Source: Bifidobacterium sp. ESL0784 (GTDB lineage Bacteria; Actinomycetota; Actinomycetes; Actinomycetales; Bifidobacteriaceae). From it: DNA of 64,000 bases. Below are positions 34,180 through 44,491 of the stretch, one piece after another. The stretch spans positions 62,001 to 126,000 of the forward strand of contig NZ_JAQTHV010000004.1 in the NCBI RefSeq assembly GCF_029433295.1. Reading direction: 5' to 3'. Made by a program: the position numbers and the translations under genes. Within the stretch, counting starts at the first letter, position 1, and the number at the start of each line of letters is the position of its first letter. The notes under the pieces were generated by a model. The model was not told where the DNA came from, searched no databases, and saw nothing but the letters and a program-made list of their open reading frames with translations.

Positions 34180-34489
34180 CGTTGGCTCCTTTGCTTAATT
34201 GTCGATGATCTTAAGGTATCAAGTGATTTCGACGGCCGTGTAGCTGGATTTACGTCATGTTGAAACGTTGTGGCAATCAGCCGAAAGACGAAATCGGGAT
34301 GATTCGGCATTGCGATCTGTTGTACTGCTTGAGCGTACGGTTGATTCAAGTTGCTTTTGAGATGCCTGACATTTTGGCACATCGAAAAAGGGGCAAGTCA
34401 ACGCTCGCTGATAGAATATCAAAGTTCCGGTTCACGTCTGGCCATTGGGGTTAGGCGACCCGGGTCACCTGAATTCCTTAGGAGACATT
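34180..34489. other. 310-bp gap upstream of rpmE
   Basis: The divergent promoters of the small minus-strand gene and of rpmE must lie here. TAGAAT near 34413 is a possible -10 box for rpmE. No protein-like frame, hairpin or riboswitch is evident. Confidence 0.4.
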
Positions 34490-34702
34490 ATGAAGCAGGG
34501 TATTCATCCCGATTATCACACAGTGCAGGTTACCTGCTCCTGTGGCAATACTTTCGTCACGCGCAGCACCGCCAAGGGCGATCACATGACGGTTGATGTG
34601 TGCGCGAACTGCCACCCGTTCTACACGGGCAAGCAGAAGATTCTCGATACCGGCGGCCGTGTCGCCCGTTTCGAGAAGCGCTACGGCAAGAAGACCAAGT
34701 AG
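34490..34702 (+). CDS. rpmE: 50S ribosomal protein L31 (zinc-binding form)
   Basis: AGGAG 6 bp before the ATG fixes the start, giving 70 residues. [20 protein letters not shown] and [13 protein letters not shown] are diagnostic of L31, and the CSC...CANC cysteines mark the zinc-containing type, expected under zinc-replete growth. L31 bridges the two ribosomal subunits. A strong terminator follows, and prfA, prmC and tsaC lie downstream, the usual actinobacterial neighbourhood. Confidence 0.97.
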   Translation: MKQGIHPDYHTVQVTCSCGNTFVTRSTAKGDHMTVDVCANCHPFYTGKQKILDTGGRVARFEKRYGKKTK

Positions 34703-34713
34703 CATCCTTCATT

Positions 34714-34765
34714 CGCCAGCCTCGCTGGTTCGGGTCTGCGGACCCGAATCCGGGCTGGCGTTTTT
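34714..34765 (+). terminator. Terminator after rpmE
   Basis: GCCAGCC and GGCTGGC close an outer stem around an inner TTCGGGTC/GACCCGAA hairpin, followed by GTTTTT. Confidence 0.9.
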
Positions 34766-34829
34766 CATACCTATTTTCCGGTATTTTTAACGTTTAAGAA
34801 TTTCGAATATTTGATAAAAGGACTTTTGC

Positions 34830-35918
34830 ATGGCAGACCAGCAATTCCCTGCGGCGCAAAGCGCGTTGGAGGAGTATCAGGACATCGAGCGGCAGATGAG
34901 CCAGCCCGAGGTCGCCTCCGACCCGAAAGCGATTCGCAAGCTGGGGCGTCGCCATGCCCAGCTCGGCAGCATTGTCAACGCCTATCGTGCATGGCAGCAC
35001 GCCCGCGATGACGCCGAAGCCGCCAAGGAAATGGCCGGTGAGGACGCGGACTTCGCCGAGGAAGCCAAACGGCTTGAGGCGTTGATAGCTCCTGCCGAAG
35101 AGAAGTTGCGTAGTGCGCTGATTCCGCGCGACCCCGACGATGTGCGCGACACGATTATGGAAATCAAGGCCGGCACCGGTGGGGAAGAAGCGGCGCTCTT
35201 CGCGGGCGATCTGTTGCGTATGTATACCCGTTATGCCGAGAAACGCGGCTGGAGCACCACCATTCAAAGCGAAAACTCCACCGAGCTTGGCGGCGTTAAG
35301 GACGTACAGGTCGCCATTCGAGCCAAGGGCAATCCGGCCCCTGAAGACGGGGTGTGGGCGAGTCTCAAATACGAGGGCGGCGTGCACCGTGTGCAGCGTA
35401 TCCCTGTCACCGAATCGCAGGGACGTATCCAGACCTCCGCGGCTGGTGTCATCGTCTTTCCTGAAGCGGATGAAGATGACGATGAGATCGAAATCGATCC
35501 AAAAGATCTCAAGATTGACATTTTCATGAGCTCCGGCCCCGGCGGGCAGTCTGTGAACACCACCTATTCCGCGGTGCGTATGACCCATATCCCCACCGGC
35601 ATCGTGGTGAGCATGCAGGACGAAAAGTCGCAGATCCAGAATCGCGCGGCAGCACTGCGCGTGCTGAAATCCCGCCTGCTGGCGATGAAACACGAAAAGG
35701 AAGCGGCCGAAGCGGCCGACATGCGTCACTCCCAGGTGCGCTCGCTCGACCGTTCCGAACGCATCCGCACTTATAATTTCCCCGAAAACCGCATCGTCGA
35801 CCACCGCACCAACTACAAGGCCTACAACCTTGACCAGGTGCTCGACGGTGACCTCCAAGCCGTCATCGACAGTGATATCCAGGCCGATGAGGCCGCTCGC
35901 CTCGCCAAAACCGACTGA
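34830..35918 (+). CDS. prfA: Peptide chain release factor 1
   Basis: The 362-residue class-I release factor recognises UAA and UAG stop codons. GPGGQSVNT (about 236-244) is the universal GGQ loop that triggers peptide hydrolysis, and its Gln is the target of PrmC, encoded next. The codon-reading motif is [14 protein letters not shown], with PVT where E. coli RF1 has PAT, distinguishing it from RF2 (SPF) at 56361. The N-terminal coiled domain and length are normal. AAAGGAC precedes the ATG. Only 15 bp separate it from prmC, so the two are an operon. Confidence 0.97.
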   Translation: MADQQFPAAQSALEEYQDIERQMSQPEVASDPKAIRKLGRRHAQLGSIVNAYRAWQHARDDAEAAKEMAGEDADFAEEAKRLEALIAPAEEKLRSALIPRDPDDVRDTIMEIKAGTGGEEAALFAGDLLRMYTRYAEKRGWSTTIQSENSTELGGVKDVQVAIRAKGNPAPEDGVWASLKYEGGVHRVQRIPVTESQGRIQTSAAGVIVFPEADEDDDEIEIDPKDLKIDIFMSSGPGGQSVNTTYSAVRMTHIPTGIVVSMQDEKSQIQNRAAALRVLKSRLLAMKHEKEAAEAADMRHSQVRSLDRSERIRTYNFPENRIVDHRTNYKAYNLDQVLDGDLQAVIDSDIQADEAARLAKTD

Positions 35919-35933
35919 GCAAGGGGCAGGATA

Positions 35934-37007
35934 ATGGCGGAATACGTGGCCCGTTCGACTTCCGATATCTTGCAGGAAGCCGCTGGCTGGTTGAAGGATG
36001 CCGGCATTGAAACGCCGCGAAATGACGCAAAACTGTTGCTCGCCGAGGCATTCGGGGTGACGCCCAACGATGTCGAAAAATCGATATTGCTGGATACACC
36101 ATTGCATAGCGTGATAACAGACGATTCGACTCAAGGCGTCAACGTGCAACGCATTGACGGCGGCGATTCCGGCAATAAGCCGGTTGAGAATAGCGCTGCC
36201 GCGGATTCAGACCCTGCGCCCGGCAAGTTCTCTGATGCGCGCAATGCCGAACAAAGTAATGCATTGAGCGACGCCGACGATGCTGCGATTCGCCGTTTTG
36301 CGGTGATGGTAGCCCGACGCAAGCAGCGCGAGCCGTTGCAATATATCGTCGGTCATGCCCCGTTCCGTTATTTGGATTTGGTAGTCGGACCGGGTGCCTT
36401 CATTCCCCGCCCGGAGACCGAAACCGTGGTACAAGCGGCCATCGACTGGCTCACCCACGAAAACATCAAACCAAGCCGTCTGGTAGATCTGTGTGCCGGG
36501 AGCGGAGCGATTGGTCTGTCTCTGGTCACCGAAGTGCCGGGCAGCGAGGTTTGGGCCGTCGAGTTTTCCCAAGATGCCTTCGAATGGACGAAGCGTAACC
36601 AACAGAAGGTATTCAAAGACCATTCGCTGGCTGGCTACAACTATCATCTTTTCCACGCCGACGCTACGAATGCCATGACGCTTTCGCAATTGGACGGAAC
36701 GATCGACGCCGTGGTCACCAACCCGCCTTACGTTCCGATCGCGGAGATTCCCGAGCAGCCCGAAGTACGTGACCATGATCCGAAAATGGCGTTATATGGC
36801 GGTTCCGCCGACGGCACCTATACTCCGGAACGCATCATCTTGCGTGCAGCGAAACTCCTGCGCAACGGCGGGGCGTTGGTGATGGAACACGACATTTCGC
36901 AAGCACAATTGCTCACCGATTTTGCCAGAGCCCACGGTTTCCGCTCGGCCCGTACCGGCGAAGACCTTACCGGTCGTCCACGTTATCTCTTCGCCATCAA
37001 AGAATAA
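35934..37007 (+). CDS. prmC: Release factor glutamine methyltransferase
   Basis: PrmC (HemK) methylates the GGQ glutamine of RF1 and RF2 using S-adenosylmethionine. LVDLCAGSGAIGLSL (about 183-197) is the AdoMet motif, and VVTNPPYVPIAEIPEQPEV (about 260-278) holds the catalytic NPPY. An N-terminal helical domain (1-48) comes first, as usual. Between it and the catalytic part is a polar, Asp/Ser/Asn-rich insertion of about 65 residues (52-118), which makes the protein 357 residues instead of about 290. GGGGCAGG precedes the ATG. It directly follows prfA, its substrate gene. Confidence 0.95.
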   Translation: MAEYVARSTSDILQEAAGWLKDAGIETPRNDAKLLLAEAFGVTPNDVEKSILLDTPLHSVITDDSTQGVNVQRIDGGDSGNKPVENSAAADSDPAPGKFSDARNAEQSNALSDADDAAIRRFAVMVARRKQREPLQYIVGHAPFRYLDLVVGPGAFIPRPETETVVQAAIDWLTHENIKPSRLVDLCAGSGAIGLSLVTEVPGSEVWAVEFSQDAFEWTKRNQQKVFKDHSLAGYNYHLFHADATNAMTLSQLDGTIDAVVTNPPYVPIAEIPEQPEVRDHDPKMALYGGSADGTYTPERIILRAAKLLRNGGALVMEHDISQAQLLTDFARAHGFRSARTGEDLTGRPRYLFAIKE

Positions 37008-37083
37008 GGACAGCATTCGCCTGATTCGCGCGTAACCGAGGGGCATCCCGATTACGGTATGTTGTTCGTTCGATGTCAACGTT

Positions 37084-37120
37084 TAAAAAAACCTGCGCAT
37101 ACTTAAAAACATGCGCAGGT
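37084..37120 (-). terminator. Terminator of the minus-strand acetyltransferase
   Basis: ACCTGCGCAT and ATGCGCAGGT form a perfect 10-bp stem. On the minus strand a run of seven T follows, so it mainly serves the gene at 37184-37840. Confidence 0.88.
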
Positions 37121-37183
37121 AAAACCGGTAACAGCAGCAAAGCCGCGGGTATCAGATCAAGTATCTGCGGCCTTGCGGGCGAT

Positions 37184-37840
37184 TCATTGCGCGTAATCCT
37201 GATTCGCCGCTGCATCGTCGTCGGTGATGGTGCGGATGACCCGTGCCGGATTGCCTACGGCCACGCTGTTGGCTGGGATGTTGTGGGTGACCACGGCGCC
37301 GGCGCCGATGACCGATCCCTCACCAATGTTGACTCCGCCGAGCACCGTCACATTGCCGCCGAACCAGCAGTTTTTGCCGATGGTTATCGGCTTGGAATAC
37401 TCGTAGTCGTAACCTTCACCGTCTTCCGTGAACCGCAAATTGCGGTCCTGCCAGCGCAACGGATGCATGGCAGGAAGCAGGGATACGTTCGGTCCGAAAA
37501 GCACGTCGTCGCCGATGGTGACATAGTTCGTATCAAGCACGGTGAAATTGAAATTGATGAACACCCTGTCACCGATAGTGGTATGGATGCCGTAGTCAAA
37601 AGCGATGTTGCCGACGATTTCGACGCCTTCGCCGCGGTTGGGCAACAGCTCGTCGAGGATGGCCTCGCGCGTTTCCCTGTCGTTGCGAGGTGTGCTGTTG
37701 AACCGTTCACACAGTTCGGCCGCCTTGTTGCGCAGACGGTCGAGCTCCGGGTCTGCGGCGTTGTGCAGATTGCCGGCGAGCATCTCTTCTCGTTCCGATT
37801 TGCGTGGGGTACGCAGTTCGACTGGTGGCTTGGATGTCAT
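37184..37840 (-). CDS. Sugar O-acetyltransferase (maltose acetyltransferase family)
   Basis: The 218 residues begin with the Mac domain typical of maltose acetyltransferases (SEREEMLAGNLHNAADPELDRLR). A left-handed beta-helix follows from about 70: GVEIVGNIAFDYGIHTTIG, FINFNFTVLD, LLPAMHPL (catalytic His region), PITIGKNCWFGGNVTVLGGV and NSVAVGNPARVI. It would acetylate glucose, maltose or a related sugar using acetyl-CoA. This copy has the complete N-terminal domain, unlike the shorter-headed paralogue at 29111. AAAGGAACC precedes the ATG. It is an antisense-oriented insert in the otherwise co-directional prfA-prmC-tsaC-wecA group. Confidence 0.92.
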   Translation of the reverse strand: MTSKPPVELRTPRKSEREEMLAGNLHNAADPELDRLRNKAAELCERFNSTPRNDRETREAILDELLPNRGEGVEIVGNIAFDYGIHTTIGDRVFINFNFTVLDTNYVTIGDDVLFGPNVSLLPAMHPLRWQDRNLRFTEDGEGYDYEYSKPITIGKNCWFGGNVTVLGGVNIGEGSVIGAGAVVTHNIPANSVAVGNPARVIRTITDDDAAANQDYAQ

Positions 37841-37995
37841 GTTGGTTCCTTTACGCTAGTGCTTATTGGCGTGGAGCTTGCTGAGCCCGATGTGTGCTTT
37901 ATTATATCGGTGCATATGTATCGAAGGATGATAACAACATCGGCGAAGTCGGGGCACAATGATGCAATTAAGGCATACTTTGTGTTGGAGGCAAT

Positions 37996-38658
37996 ATGAG
38001 CGATGTGCGTGCAATCGATGACGAATCCTTGGCGATGGCTACAAGGATTGTCAAAGACGGCGGGCTTGTGGTATTGCCGACCGACACGGTCTATGGCGTC
38101 GCCGCGAGTCCCTTCAGCGCCGAGGCGGTAAGCCGGATTTATGAGGCGAAGCGTCGTCCTCGCAGCAAGGCATTGCAGGTGCTGTTGTCATCCGTCGATG
38201 ATTTGGATGGGCTCGGACTGTATCTTCCGGTTCCCCTCGATCGGCTTGCCAAGGCTTTTCTGCCCGGACCATTTTCGCCGATTGCCGTGGCCGAAGCCGG
38301 ATCAAGACTGGTGACGTTACGTAAGGAAATGAACGGCAGCAAAACCCAGGCCGTGCGTGTACCGGATTCGCAAGCCTGCCTCAAGACGCTGCGTGCCACC
38401 GGTCCTTTGGCCTGTTCCAGCGCGAACCGCAGCGGTGGGGAAAGTCCGCAGACGGTTGAGGAGGCCGTGGCGGCGCTTGGCGATGATGTCGACCTCTACC
38501 TCGACGGCGGGCCGACCGTCAGCCATGTCGCCAGCACGGTGGTCGCCGCCGACGCAAACGAGCGCGACGGGATTTCGATCGTGCGCGAGGGCGTAATCAA
38601 CGAGGCGCAGATCCGTGCCGCGCTGATGGATGTCGAAGGCGGGAGTCTGAACGCGTGA
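37996..38658 (+). CDS. tsaC: Threonylcarbamoyl-AMP synthase
   Basis: This 220-residue YrdC/Sua5-domain enzyme makes threonylcarbamoyl-AMP from threonine, bicarbonate and ATP, the first step of the t6A37 modification in tRNAs that read ANN codons. KDGGLVVLPTDTVYGVAASP (about 16-35), YEAKRRPRSKALQVLL (the KRP-x-K motif, about 50-65) and CSSANRSGGESP (about 136-147) are the family hallmarks. It has no C-terminal Sua5 domain, so it is the short form. GGAGG lies 5 bp before the ATG. The GTGA overlap with the next gene implies coupled translation. Confidence 0.94.
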   Translation: MSDVRAIDDESLAMATRIVKDGGLVVLPTDTVYGVAASPFSAEAVSRIYEAKRRPRSKALQVLLSSVDDLDGLGLYLPVPLDRLAKAFLPGPFSPIAVAEAGSRLVTLRKEMNGSKTQAVRVPDSQACLKTLRATGPLACSSANRSGGESPQTVEEAVAALGDDVDLYLDGGPTVSHVASTVVAADANERDGISIVREGVINEAQIRAALMDVEGGSLNA

Positions 38659-39803
38659 GAGTCTATCTGTTCATCGCCGCGATCGCGGGAGGGGCCACGT
38701 GGCTGGTCACCCCCTTGGTTCGTCATCTCGCCATCGAAATCGGCGCGGTAGGCGAAGTCCGGGCTCGTGATGTGCACACGGTACCCACCCCGCGTATGGG
38801 CGGGTTGGCGATGTTGATAGGCCTTGCCGTCGCGATAGTGTTCGCCAGCAAAATGCCTTTCATATCAGGTCTTTTCGTAGGGTCGAACCAGGCGTGGGTC
38901 GTACTGATTGGTGCGGCGCTGATTTGTCTGTTGGGTGTGGCCGATGATCTCTGGGATTTGGATTGGATGCTCAAACTCGCCGGCCAGCTCCTGATTTCCG
39001 TATTTGTCGCCTGGGGAGGTGTGCAGATCATCTTCCTGCCGTTCGGCTCGTTGGTGACGGCCTCGCCGAGTATTTCCATGGCCATTACGGCATTTTTGAT
39101 TGTCGCTTCGATCAATGCGGTCAATTTCGTCGATGGGCTTGACGGCCTGGCATCCGGCATTGTGGCCATTGGCGGCATCGCGTTTGCGGTTTATTCCTAC
39201 GTGATTGCTCGTTCCACGCCCAGCTATGCCTCGATGGCTACGTTGTTGGACGTCGCTTTGGTCGGTATCTGCGTCGGCTTCCTGCTCCATAACTGGCACC
39301 CTGCGAAGCTCTTTATGGGGGACTCCGGTTCGATGCTCCTGGGTTATATGATTACCTGCGCCTCGATCATCATGACCGGCCACCTTGACCCGGCCTCCGT
39401 GCATACCAGCCTTTATCTGCCCGCTTTCATGCCCATCCTCCTGCCGATTCTTGTGCTCTTCCTGCCTGTGCTCGACATGTGTCTGGCGATTATCCGCCGC
39501 CTGAGCAAAGGCCAGTCGCCGATGCATCCCGACCGCATGCACCTGCATCACCGGATGCTGCGCATCGGCCACAGCGTGCAGGGAGCGGTGCTCATCCTCT
39601 GGGGTTGGGCGGCGCTGATTTCTTTCGGCTCCATCATGATTCTCTTCTTCAAGTGGAAGTATGTGGCCGTCGGCATGCTCATCGCCGCAGTGATTCTGAC
39701 GATTCTGACGCTTTCGCCTTACTTGATGCGCCGCTGGCTTGAAATACAGAAAACAGAGGGTCCTGAGGTGCGCAATGCGCGACATTCCCGAAAGCACCAG
39801 TAA
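38655..39803 (+). CDS. WecA/TagO-like undecaprenyl-phosphate sugar-1-phosphate transferase
   Basis: This 382-residue polytopic membrane enzyme of the MraY/WecA superfamily starts at a GTG that overlaps the tsaC stop. VPTPRMGGLAM, NAVNFVDGLDGLASG (catalytic Asp cluster, about 155-169), HNWHPAKLFMGDSGSMLLGY and MHPDRMHLHHRML (the WecA/TagO-type His motif on the cytoplasmic side) are clear. The HLHH motif separates it from MraY. About eleven hydrophobic segments are visible. It would attach a GlcNAc- or similar sugar-phosphate to undecaprenyl phosphate, starting synthesis of a wall polysaccharide or teichoic-acid-like polymer. The tsaC-wecA order is common in actinobacteria. Confidence 0.9.
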   Translation: MRVYLFIAAIAGGATWLVTPLVRHLAIEIGAVGEVRARDVHTVPTPRMGGLAMLIGLAVAIVFASKMPFISGLFVGSNQAWVVLIGAALICLLGVADDLWDLDWMLKLAGQLLISVFVAWGGVQIIFLPFGSLVTASPSISMAITAFLIVASINAVNFVDGLDGLASGIVAIGGIAFAVYSYVIARSTPSYASMATLLDVALVGICVGFLLHNWHPAKLFMGDSGSMLLGYMITCASIIMTGHLDPASVHTSLYLPAFMPILLPILVLFLPVLDMCLAIIRRLSKGQSPMHPDRMHLHHRMLRIGHSVQGAVLILWGWAALISFGSIMILFFKWKYVAVGMLIAAVILTILTLSPYLMRRWLEIQKTEGPEVRNARHSRKHQ

Positions 39804-41402
<1,599 letters not shown>

Positions 41403-41430
41403 TGAAAAATCGGCAATCTAATTAGAATTA

Positions 41431-41466
41431 ATTGGGTATTCCATGTGCGATGGATACCCAATTTTT
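41431..41466 (+). terminator. Terminator after guaB
   Basis: ATTGGGTATTCCAT and ATGGATACCCAAT pair with one bulged T around GTGCG, followed by TTTTAT. Confidence 0.9.
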
Positions 41467-41504
41467 ATATTGGTATGCGATGCTCTTAGAGAGTGAGAAA
41501 AGAA

Positions 41505-41996
41505 ATGGCAAAGACGCTTAGTGAGCAGCAAGTTCTTGATACTTTAGACATTCCTGATTTTCGTCACATGTCGAAGGACAAAATTATGAGTTTTGCCTCA
41601 CTTTTGCCGGATATGGATAGGGAAGTTGCTATCAATGCATTTAAGCAATTCCCGGAATTTGCTGAGACGTCAGTCCAAGTGATGTCCGATTTTAAAGATA
41701 TATCATCGAAAGCCTTGGATCAAAATTCGCATAGTGTTCAGGATTTCGACGCTTTATGTGATCGCGTTATCGATATTATCGAAGCTTCCATGAATGATGA
41801 TTTGACTTTCAATCAACGGGATCAGTTAATCGATCGAATGATGCAGGTATTGGATAAAAAGGCTGAAATGGATGCTTCAAATAAAAAGTTCATTGGGAAA
41901 ATCATAGGTGGCGTAGGTGCTGTGGTTACGGTAGTTGTTGCTGGTGCCGTATCGTTGCTTGGAGGGAAAGTAGATTTTAGGCAAATAAAGAGGTGA
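41505..41996 (+). CDS. AT-rich hypothetical protein with C-terminal membrane anchor
   Basis: ATG at 41505 gives 163 residues; a GTG four codons earlier is also possible. The chain is acidic and mostly helical (VLDTLDIPDFRHMSKDKIMSFASLLPDMD), with many Asp, Lys and Met. One hydrophobic segment lies near the C-terminus (KIIGGVGAVVTVVVAGAVSLLGG, about 133-155), followed by a basic tail, suggesting a tail-anchored cytoplasmic domain. I do not recognise the family. Codon use is much more AT-rich than guaB and orn on either side, so it was probably acquired. GAGTGAGAAAAG upstream can act as a ribosome binding site. Confidence 0.6.
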   Translation: MAKTLSEQQVLDTLDIPDFRHMSKDKIMSFASLLPDMDREVAINAFKQFPEFAETSVQVMSDFKDISSKALDQNSHSVQDFDALCDRVIDIIEASMNDDLTFNQRDQLIDRMMQVLDKKAEMDASNKKFIGKIIGGVGAVVTVVVAGAVSLLGGKVDFRQIKR

Positions 41997-42074
41997 CAGG
42001 TACTCCAATTTGTTCGGTCACGCATGTGAGATAGTGTGTAGAGTTCTGTTAGTGGCAGCGAAAGGGTCAATATT

Positions 42075-42725
42075 ATGGTGAATGCTCAGGATGACGAGAC
42101 GTATTCGGCGGAGGATTCCCGCCTGATTTGGATTGACTGCGAGATGACCGGCCTCGATATCTTCGGCGGCGATGAGCTTGTCGAGGTCTCTGTGGTGCCG
42201 ACCGACTTCAATCTCAAGGTGCTCGACGAAGGCGTGGACTATGTTATTAAGCCCTCGCAGAAGGCCGTCGACCACATGGGCGATTTCGTGCGCGCGATGC
42301 ACACCCGTTCCGGCCTGATCAACGAGTGGGAGACCGGGCTGAGCTTGGCCGATGCCGAAAAGAAGGTCACCGACTACGTCGCCCGCTTTACTCCTGACGG
42401 GGTCAAGCCGCTGCTCGCCGGCAACACCATCGGCAGCGACAAGAAGTTCCTTGACCACTATATGCCTAACTTCATGAGCCACCTGCACTATCGCAGCATC
42501 GATGTGAGCACCATCAAGGAGCTCGCACGTCGCTGGTATCCGGCGGTCTACATGAACCGTCCGCCCAAGAACGGTGGACACCGTGCGCTCGCCGACATCA
42601 TCGAGTCGCTGGATGAGCTGCGTTACTATCGCGAGGCTTTCATGGCTCCGTCGCCCGGTCCGGACGATGCACAGTCCAAGAAGATCGAGGCCGATATCGA
42701 GGCCACGAGCCTGCTCAACAAGTAG
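42075..42725 (+). CDS. orn: Oligoribonuclease
   Basis: The 216-residue DEDDh 3'-5' exonuclease degrades di- to pentaribonucleotides, including pGpG, in the last step of RNA decay. [12 protein letters not shown] (about 14-25) provides the first Asp and Glu, [19 protein letters not shown] the second Asp, and [26 protein letters not shown] the His/Asp pair. AAAGGG lies 8 bp before the ATG. The C-terminus has a short extension ([22 protein letters not shown]) beyond the E. coli enzyme. A cluster of inverted repeats fills the gap after it. Confidence 0.96.
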   Translation: MVNAQDDETYSAEDSRLIWIDCEMTGLDIFGGDELVEVSVVPTDFNLKVLDEGVDYVIKPSQKAVDHMGDFVRAMHTRSGLINEWETGLSLADAEKKVTDYVARFTPDGVKPLLAGNTIGSDKKFLDHYMPNFMSHLHYRSIDVSTIKELARRWYPAVYMNRPPKNGGHRALADIIESLDELRYYREAFMAPSPGPDDAQSKKIEADIEATSLLNK

Positions 42726-42739
42726 GTTGCGGAACGGCA

Positions 42740-42875
42740 GCGTGCTTTTCGTCGTGGCAAAGTAGCGCCAAGGTAGATGATGCGACCAAAAGCACGTTTT
42801 CCCGTCGATTTTCGTGCTTTTAGTCGCAGTGAAAATCTGAACGAAAAGCACGCTATATGATGCTTTTGGTCGCAT
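42740..42875. repeat. Cluster of five GTGCTTTTnGTCG-type repeats in both orientations
   Basis: GCGTGCTTTTCGT (42740) is the exact complement-inverse of ACGAAAAGCACGC (42841). ATGCGACCAAAAGCACG (42780) pairs with CGTGCTTTTAGTCGCA (42813) over 16 positions with one mismatch, and its first 15 bases pair perfectly with TGCTTTTGGTCGCAT (42861). Five copies of one motif, three direct and two inverted, can thus form alternative hairpins between orn and the helicase gene. Fragments of the motif recur near 47500 and 47612. Confidence 0.75.
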
Positions 42876-42916
42876 TGAATCGATAACAGTTGGCTAAAGA
42901 GAAGGGGAGGAGCGGC

Positions 42917-44329
42917 ATGAAGCAGGCGGAGGCGTTGACGATTCTCGACGCGGGGGCGAACGTGTTCATCACCGGTGCTCCCGGAGCCGGCAAGACCTAC
43001 GTCCTGAACGAATTCATCCGTTCCGCCCGTGCCCATGGCGCATCCGTCGCTGTCACAGCCTCCACCGGCATTGCCGCCACTCATATCAACGGTCAGACCA
43101 TCCATTCCTGGTCTGGCGTAGGCGTCTCGCAGGTCATGACACCACAACTGATGAAACGCATTCGCTCCCGACGCAAGCGCAAGATCGAAGCCGCCGATGT
43201 CCTCGTCATCGATGAGGTTTCGATGCTTCCGGCTTGGCTTTTCGACATGGTAGACGATGTCTGCCGCGCGTTGCGGCATAGCCCCGAGCCGTTCGGCGGG
43301 CTGCAGGTCGTGCTGTCCGGGGATTTCTTCCAGCTGCCCCCGGTCAAGAAATCGTTCCGCCGCGACGACGTGCCGCCGAGCCCTGAATTTCTGATGTCAC
43401 GGCAACGCTATGCCGATGCCGGCAAGGATGCCGACGGCTTCGTAACCGAATCGCTGGTCTGGGACGAGCTCAATCCCGTAGTCTGCTACTTGACGGAACA
43501 GCATCGTCAAGACGATGGTCAATTGCTTACCGTGCTTACCGATATCCGCGAGGGCGACGTGACCCAGGAGGACCACGACGTGCTTGCTGGATGTCTGGGC
43601 AAGGCTCCAGCATTAGGTGAGGTGGCAGTCCATCTTTTCCCTGTCAACAAGCAGGCCGACACCCTGAACGACTTGCGGCTTTCACAGATTCACGACGAAA
43701 CGCACGACTATGTCGCCGAATCCTCGGGTCCCGCAGACTTGGTCAAACGTCTTAAAAAGAACATGCTCGCCCCGGAAAAGCTGGAGCTGAAAACAGGGGC
43801 GGCCGTGATGGCGTTGCGCAACGATGCCGACCATCAGTATGTCAACGGATCCATCGGCAGGGTGCAGGGCTTCGTTTCCGAGGCCAAAGGCGGCTGGCCG
43901 ATTGTTGCTTTCGAAAATGGTAATACGGTAACCATGAAGCAGGCATCGTGGGACATGATGGATGGCGAGGCGGTGCTGGCCAGTGTCAAACAGGTTCCTT
44001 TGCGTTGCGCGTGGGCCATCACCATCCACAAGTCGCAGGGTATGACCCTCGATCGTGCAGTGATGAACCTGCGTCGCACGTTCGCGCCCGGTATGGGTTA
44101 CGTGGCGCTTTCACGTGTGGAAAATCTCAACGGCCTTTATCTGGACGACATCAGCGAACGCGCGTTCATGGTCTCGCCCGATGCCGTTCTGCTCGACGGC
44201 CAGCTGCGGGATAATTCCAAGGCCGCCTGTGCCCGTCTCGAATCGGAAGGCAGCGATGCCTTTACCAAACAGGCTAGCGGTCAGCTTGCCGGCGACACCG
44301 ACGAATTCGCCCAGGACGAGCTGTTCTAA
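42917..44329 (+). CDS. Pif1/RecD-like superfamily 1 helicase
   Basis: ATG at 42917 is chosen because GGGGAGGAG lies just upstream; 470 residues follow. ITGAPGAGKTYVLNEFI (Walker A, about 16-32), VTASTGIAATHINGQTIHSW (motif Ia), VLVIDEVSMLPAWL (Walker B), VLSGDFFQLPPVKK (motif III) and AWAITIHKSQGMTLDRAVMNL with MGYVALSRVENLNGL (motifs V/VI) define a Pif1-like 5'-3' DNA helicase. Bacterial members resolve G-quadruplexes or aid repair and replication. It has no nuclease or extra domain. It follows the repeat cluster and appears monocistronic. Confidence 0.9.
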   Translation: MKQAEALTILDAGANVFITGAPGAGKTYVLNEFIRSARAHGASVAVTASTGIAATHINGQTIHSWSGVGVSQVMTPQLMKRIRSRRKRKIEAADVLVIDEVSMLPAWLFDMVDDVCRALRHSPEPFGGLQVVLSGDFFQLPPVKKSFRRDDVPPSPEFLMSRQRYADAGKDADGFVTESLVWDELNPVVCYLTEQHRQDDGQLLTVLTDIREGDVTQEDHDVLAGCLGKAPALGEVAVHLFPVNKQADTLNDLRLSQIHDETHDYVAESSGPADLVKRLKKNMLAPEKLELKTGAAVMALRNDADHQYVNGSIGRVQGFVSEAKGGWPIVAFENGNTVTMKQASWDMMDGEAVLASVKQVPLRCAWAITIHKSQGMTLDRAVMNLRRTFAPGMGYVALSRVENLNGLYLDDISERAFMVSPDAVLLDGQLRDNSKAACARLESEGSDAFTKQASGQLAGDTDEFAQDELF

Positions 44330-44491
44330 GTCGTTTCGACTTATAATCACTGATATCGAATGGCCAGCATTATATCGATTGTTTGGTGGTCTGAAAATAA
44401 CGGTTAATCACTGTGTCGTAAGGGAATGGAAGTTCTTCCATCATATGCCGTAACGTCGTCAATGTCGGCTCGCGCGAATAATTTAGGAACC

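Noticed and set aside
34794..36149. Minus-strand open frame of 451 codons
   Set aside because: It lies opposite prfA and the start of prmC and has no recognisable domain.
42740..42875. CRISPR array at the repeat cluster
   Set aside because: The repeats are short, occur in both orientations and are irregularly spaced; no cas gene is in the window.
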